Positions 59,465-64,000 of a DNA stretch of 64,000 nucleotides are shown piece after piece (position 1 is the stretch's first letter; every line of letters begins with the position of its first letter). Source of the DNA: Hibiscus mutabilis (Eukaryota; Streptophyta; Magnoliopsida; Malvales; Malvaceae); NCBI GenBank assembly GCA_019671005.1, contig CM033745.1, positions 2,031,146 through 2,095,145 of the forward strand, in the 5' to 3' direction. Made by a program: the position numbers and the translations under genes. The notes under the pieces were generated by a model. That model had not been told where the DNA came from. It saw only the letters and a list, made by a program, of their open reading frames with translations, and did no database searches.

Positions 59465-60835
59465 ATGGAAACAATCAAACCCAAACCATCTTTAAGAAAC
59501 AGCAACAACAAGAGCAGGCTAGCAAGAGCTTTCCAGAAAGTCATCAACCTCAGATCCGCTAGAAAAATTGCTTCCAGCAATGGGGTTGGAATCTGTGTTC
59601 TCACTGCTTCCCAGCACAAACTCCCACACTCAAGCAATGGGGACTACTCCAAGGCTAAGCAAAAAGCAGTCCTGGAAGCCCTGCTCGCCAAGGTTTTCGC
59701 CAGTGTTACTTCCATCAAAGCTGCTTACGCTGAGCTGCAAATGGCTCAGCACCCTTACAACAGTGACGCTATTCAGGCTTCTGACCAGGCTGTGGTGGAA
59801 GAGCTGAAAGCTCTTTCGGAGCTAAAGCGCAAGTTTTTGAAGAAAGAGCTTGATCTTTCACCTCAGGTTACTTTGATGCTTTCCGAGATTCAAGAGCAGC
59901 AGAGCTTGATGCGAACTTACGAGATCACGATCAAGAAGCTGCAATCGGGTGTTGAAGAGAGAGATTCCGGCATTGCTCTGCTTCACAAGCAGCTTCAAGA
60001 TTTCACTGCCTTTAACAGGTCCTTGGAAAAGAAATTAAATGCCAGTGGGCCTTTGTCCATGTTTGATGATATCCAGTTTACGAAGTTGAACCCTGGTCAT
60101 TTTGTACAAGTTTTACACTTCTCTTTGAGATCTGCACGCGGTTTTGTGAAGATGATGGTCAAGGAAATGGAGTTAGCAAAATGGGATCTCGGAGCAGCTG
60201 CCGAAAGCATTGAGCCTGGAGCTGTTTTCGCGAAAGAAAGCCATAGGTGCTTTGCATTTGAATCTTTCGTGTGCAAAACAATGTTGGAAGGCTTCAACTC
60301 CCATGATTTCGGGCTGTCAAAAGATTCTCTCACGAAAAGACTCGACCCCGAGCAGTATTTCGACGCATTTAAGAACCTGAAATCTGCTCACCCAAAGTCG
60401 TTTCTAGTTCAAAATCCAAACTCCTGTTTTGCTAAATTCACCAGAACCAAGTACCTCAACCTTGTCCATGCCAAAATGGAGTGTTCATTTTTTGGGAACT
60501 TGAACCAAAGGAAGCTAGTAACCTCCGGTGGCTTCCCGGATACAGCTTTTTTCACAGCTTTTGCAGAGATGGCTAGGCTGTTTTGGCTCTTGCATTGCTT
60601 GGGATTCTCGATGCACGAACAAGTTTCCATCTTTCAGGTGAAAAAAGGTTGTGGCTTCTCTGAGGTTTACATGGAAAATGTGAGTGATGAATCACTCTTA
60701 TCGGCTGAAATCAGCGGTGTAAATGCTGATATCAGAGTCGGTTTCACGGTGGTTCCAGGATTCAAGATTGGTGTAACCGTGATACAAAGTCAAGTTTATT
60801 TGTCCCCGGTGATCACTCCTCCGGTCAATCGTTGA
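59465..60835 (+). CDS. DUF641 protein (UNE1/GIL1 family)
   Basis: An intronless gene of 456 residues. A basic N-terminus (SRLARAFQKVINLRSARK) is followed by the DUF641 region (about residues 65-190) with KAVLEALLAKVFASVTSIKA and AYAELQMAQHPY, then a helical, probably coiled-coil part with EIQEQQSLMRTYEITIKKLQ. The C-terminal half has the family blocks HFVQVLHFSLRSARGFVK, AFESFVCKTMLEGF, PEQYFDAFKNLK, FPDTAFFTAFAEMARLFWLL and GFTVVPGFKIG. Relatives are GIL1 (light and gravity signalling), IRK-interacting protein and UNE1 (At1g29300). Position next to SEC61 alpha (At1g29310 in Arabidopsis) favours UNE1. The molecular function of the domain is unknown. Start chosen at the first ATG, which gives the family's usual basic N-terminus. 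Confidence 0.93.
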   Translation: METIKPKPSLRNSNNKSRLARAFQKVINLRSARKIASSNGVGICVLTASQHKLPHSSNGDYSKAKQKAVLEALLAKVFASVTSIKAAYAELQMAQHPYNSDAIQASDQAVVEELKALSELKRKFLKKELDLSPQVTLMLSEIQEQQSLMRTYEITIKKLQSGVEERDSGIALLHKQLQDFTAFNRSLEKKLNASGPLSMFDDIQFTKLNPGHFVQVLHFSLRSARGFVKMMVKEMELAKWDLGAAAESIEPGAVFAKESHRCFAFESFVCKTMLEGFNSHDFGLSKDSLTKRLDPEQYFDAFKNLKSAHPKSFLVQNPNSCFAKFTRTKYLNLVHAKMECSFFGNLNQRKLVTSGGFPDTAFFTAFAEMARLFWLLHCLGFSMHEQVSIFQVKKGCGFSEVYMENVSDESLLSAEISGVNADIRVGFTVVPGFKIGVTVIQSQVYLSPVITPPVNR

Positions 60836-62747
60836 TTTTTCAGTCTCTTTTGGATATTTAATGTATAGTACTTCATTAATAGATGGAACATGTTAAAGTT
60901 AAGCCACCCACGCTCGTTTTGGTTACACGCGCAGCCAGGGCGAAGGAGCGGAGTGCCATTTTCAAGTGGGTGTATGTGGGTTTAGAGATTAGTTTCCACA
61001 TTACAAGTGCAGTTGGGAAAGACAGTGGAGCGTGGGGTGGCGCGTCAGTTCTTGTCTGTGGATTAATAGTGGCTGGTAGCACCTGTATCTGAGCCTATAC
61101 CCCAAACTAAACCAACGAGCAAGAGGAGATGCAGTTTAGGTTATGGGGGAGAGCAGTTCCTTTTTTCGTACTTCTGAATTTTAGTTTATGTTAAAGAAAG
61201 AAGAAAAACATGTTATGAAGTTGAAAAAAAGTTATATGTTAATATAATATTGAGAGTAGAGAGTGTAAAAAGCTCCCAAAAAATCATAGACAAGAAATGC
61301 AAGTTGCAGTGGATAAATATTTTTAAAGCTTTGGTTAGCTTTTTTTTTTTTTTTGAAAGATAAGCTTTGGTTAGCTTTGCTGTAGTGCATGAACACTCAA
61401 TAATGTTCCATAATTCCTAAGATTGGGAAATGACAGTCTTCCCAATTAGCATATAGGAAATGTCTTTTGGTCTCTATAATCCCCCTGATTTAAGGCCAAA
61501 AAAACTTGACAACCAAATGTCTAATTTTGACTGTAAATCATTGTTGTTTATTCAAATGAGCATGTTTCAACTCACGGGTGGTTTGGGTTTGAGTACGTTT
61601 TTACCTCCTTTCTAATGCCAATGCCAATGCCAATGCCAATGCCAATGCCTAAGTTTAATAGTTTTGGGGAAGCAATGAATGTAGGGACAAATAGTGAAAA
61701 CTTACGATATTATTTTAGGAAAGTGGTCGTGGTGGGGTATAGAGAGGGCTGTATTTGTAAAATCCGAGCAAAGGGTTCACGGGCTCTGCTCTCTGAGTTT
61801 TTGCCTGATGTGACGTTCAGCTGTGGTTCGTGTTCAGTGCAACCAAACATGAACCAGACAGCCTCTTAATTAATTGCCACTTAGTTCATGGATTTTGAGA
61901 TTTCAAGAGGACACTAGATTTTATGTTTACCGTTAAATTTGTCTTTAAAGGGAAAGGACAAGTTTTTTTATTATTGAAAAATCTTTCTTGAGCTGGCATA
62001 TAATAATAAGGATCCAAGGGGGGAACAGACTTAAAAAACTCGAACAGTGAGGCTGCATCAAAGATGAAAACAAAGGAGGAATCGAATAGAAACGATACGA
62101 GGTTTTAGGTTACTGGTTAGTTCTGGTCTGGTTGTATACAAGAAATGAATGATATGGGGTATATGCTGGCATGGCATCTAATATGACCCAACTGCCAAGC
62201 TCCGATATTAGTTTTAGTTTTGATTCCAATTCATATTTTTATTGTGAATCACTTCCTGCATCCAACTTCCAATACAATGTAAGCACAGAAAACCTAGCTC
62301 CAATAGTTCTATAAATTTACACATTTTCCATGAATACACCACTTATTGTGAATCACCTCAAATTTCCATGCACGTATCCGGCTGTACTACAATCGAATAC
62401 ACCACTTATGTCAAGGATGTTATGACCGTGCACAAAGGAAAGCTTGGTAACCTTTCTCATGCTTTTAACCAGGTCTTATCTTTTCCATGAATTAGCCGGC
62501 AGGGTCCTCTTTAACCGTTCCTTTTCAAAGTTCATGTGAAGAAAGTTGCCCATATATGTGCCTCAATTGGACAAATAATCAGACACAAGGCCCTGGAATG
62601 CCATTTCCAACCGACAGCTTCCAAACCAAGCAGAAGAAAATTATATCTACCTTCTTCATCATGGGTTGGGTCAGTCTTGGTCTTCTTCCCAAACGGCTGA
62701 AAAGATTTAACAGGCACAAACTTTTATATAAAGCCATGGAGGATATT
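60836..62747. other. Convergent intergenic region between the DUF641 and TPS genes
   Basis: It holds the two 3' UTRs. The frames at 60883-61092 and 61615-61869 are not supported as genes. A hexanucleotide microsatellite lies at 61613-61650. Confidence 0.55.
61613..61650. repeat. (AATGCC)n microsatellite, about six units
   Basis: Six uninterrupted copies of AATGCC. It makes an open frame read as Met-Pro repeats, which is a by-product of the microsatellite. Confidence 0.9.
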
Positions 62748-64000
62748 TCAAAGGGAGCCTTCTGGTCTGGTATCTAGGGAGGGTTCAGGATCTGAAGCTT
62801 CGGCAAGAGATTCAAGCATGTTTACAACCTCAGCTGGGTCATCCAAATAATACTTGGCTTTGCTAGGTTTCTGACCAACTGTGCAGGCAAAAACGGATGT
62901 ATTCGAGGAGAGGACACCGCTAGAAATCGCACTACTGATTATCTCAAACATCTCCTCATCAGATCTGTCATCCCCAATGCAGAGAACAAAATCAGCCTGC
63001 TTTCCACTCAACCATGGTCGTGAAGATCTTTTCGGAAACCACACCTTTACTGACTCCCTAAAAAGAACAGTAATTGTTGATTCAACGTCATGCATTCATT
63101 CAATCGCTAAACCAAAGTTATTAGATAACAAAATAACAAAAACCAAGATTTACTTGTTCCATTCCTATTTTATGCTTTTCTTACCCTTACCGCACAAAAG
63201 TATTTCCTCTTGTTTAAAAATACCTTAGTAACCTGAAACGTACTAAACTTACAACCTTAGAACAGGACTAAGGCAAAGCAATCTATTACATTTACCATAA
63301 AGAGCATGCTGAAAAAAAAACAGCAAAAATAAGTAGATACCTGTGGTTTCACTTCGACAATAAACTGGCCACTTTTCGCCGTCACAGGTTCATTGGCTAA
63401 TACACTCTCAAGATGGTCCAACATCTCCTTGGTATGGCTAGATCCAAAACCAGGGTCCGCATCGCAATAGTGCCAGACCAAAGCACTCTCCTTGGTTTCA
63501 ATAGTGGAGCCATCTGTGGCCTCTGTATACAGTTTCATTACAGGCTCAGCTATTTCCTTCCACCCAAATTCACTATTCTTACCCAAATTATCATTAGCAG
63601 ACCACCTGAAATATCAACAACACCAAATAAGTGCACCTACTGAGAAACAAAAAAAAAAGTAGTAAAAAAAACATCACACCTCATGAAATAACCATGTTCA
63701 GCAGCAATTCCAAGTTTTTTACACGGAGAAAACCACTTGGCTAAACTGTCTCTTCCTCTTCCACTTAAACAAAGACAGTATTCTTGACATCACGAGAGTG
63801 TGTTTATGATGGAAATAACCTCTGCACTTGGAGTCTTGTTATGTGATGTTTGAGGCATTACTGTTCCATCATAGTCCAATAGTACAGCCCTGTTTTTGGA
63901 CCTCAGATACACAGATACAATGTGATCAATAGACAACTTTCTGAAGTTAGGATCAAGAGCTACAACTCTGAATCCAAAGCTCAAACCGATTCCCCAACAG
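62748..64000 (-). pseudogene. Class II trehalose-phosphate synthase, 3' part, with three frameshifts (cut by window edge)
   Basis: Exons 64000-63680 (partial), 63605-63341 and 63057-62748 encode the end of the synthase domain (FGFRVVALDPNFRKLSIDH) and the phosphatase-like HAD domain: LLDYDGTVMP (motif I), GRGRDSL, KKLGIAAEHGYF, ESALVWHYCDADPGFG and IGDDRSDEEMF. In class II TPS proteins (TPS5-TPS11) these domains act mainly as sugar-signalling regulators. The frame loses two bases near 63795 (in-frame TGA at 63790), one near 63766, and shifts again near 63008. It is therefore a pseudogene or a poorly assembled copy. The remaining 5' portion lies beyond the window. Confidence 0.85.

Noticed and set aside
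60883..61092. A 69-codon frame just after the DUF641 gene
   Set aside because: It lies in the probable 3' UTR, has no family resemblance, and there is no promoter space between it and the stop at 60835.
61615..61869. A frame starting with Met-Pro repeats
   Set aside because: The start is a hexanucleotide microsatellite and the rest is not recognisable.
1..64000. tRNA, rRNA or CRISPR features
   Set aside because: None seen. The Pol III box fragments lack tRNA cloverleaf pairing, and CRISPR arrays are not expected in a plant nuclear sequence.

Overview
The window is nuclear DNA of a dicot plant. It is AT-rich, its genes have many short introns with GT..AG borders, and transposons lie nested in one another between the genes. 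Gene content and order resemble Arabidopsis chromosome 1 around At1g29300-At1g29750 (a DUF641/UNE1-type gene, SEC61 alpha, GDSL esterase, CAD1, and LRR-VIII receptor kinases). A malvid rosid, possibly cotton (Gossypium), fits. The species is an inference.

Layout. 1-3480: gene-free, with one non-autonomous element with long terminal inverted repeats (972-1780) and a degenerate pentamer-rich tract. 3480-17265: one decayed LINE on the minus strand (ORF1 with RRM, endonuclease, reverse transcriptase, RNase H). It was split by a 501-bp hAT-type MITE (5616-6116) and by a 7.6-kb LTR retrotransposon (8867-16505, 5-bp target duplication TATAC). The LTR element has a gag but no recognisable pol, and an array of about 20 short hairpin-like units just before its polypurine tract. 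17266-21550: inverted and tandem AT-rich repeats and a solo LTR (19045-20474, duplication AGACT). 21652-23253: a GDSL esterase/lipase pseudogene. 24543-28621: an intact CAD1-type MACPF gene. 29129-36148 and 37158-43217: two apparently intact LRR-malectin receptor kinases in tandem on the same strand as CAD1. 45449-45731: a fragment of a small ubiquitin-domain-protein gene. 47150-50383: a SEC61 alpha gene with two single-base frameshifts. 50400-59460: gene-free, with MITEs, tandem arrays and a second long-TIR element. 59465-60835: an intact single-exon DUF641 gene. 62748-64000: the 3' part of a class II trehalose-phosphate synthase gene with three frameshifts, cut by the window edge.

How the genes relate. 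CAD1 is known as a regulator of salicylate-linked cell death and immunity. It sits about 0.5 kb downstream of two receptor-kinase genes whose family senses extracellular or cell-wall signals, all in one orientation. This is a conserved neighbourhood rather than an operon. Three of the conserved genes (GDSL, SEC61 alpha, TPS) are broken while CAD1, both kinases and the DUF641 gene read through. That pattern suggests gene loss after duplication, for example in a polyploid lineage, although local assembly errors must be excluded. All coordinates and splice sites were read by eye; no alignment or database search was run.
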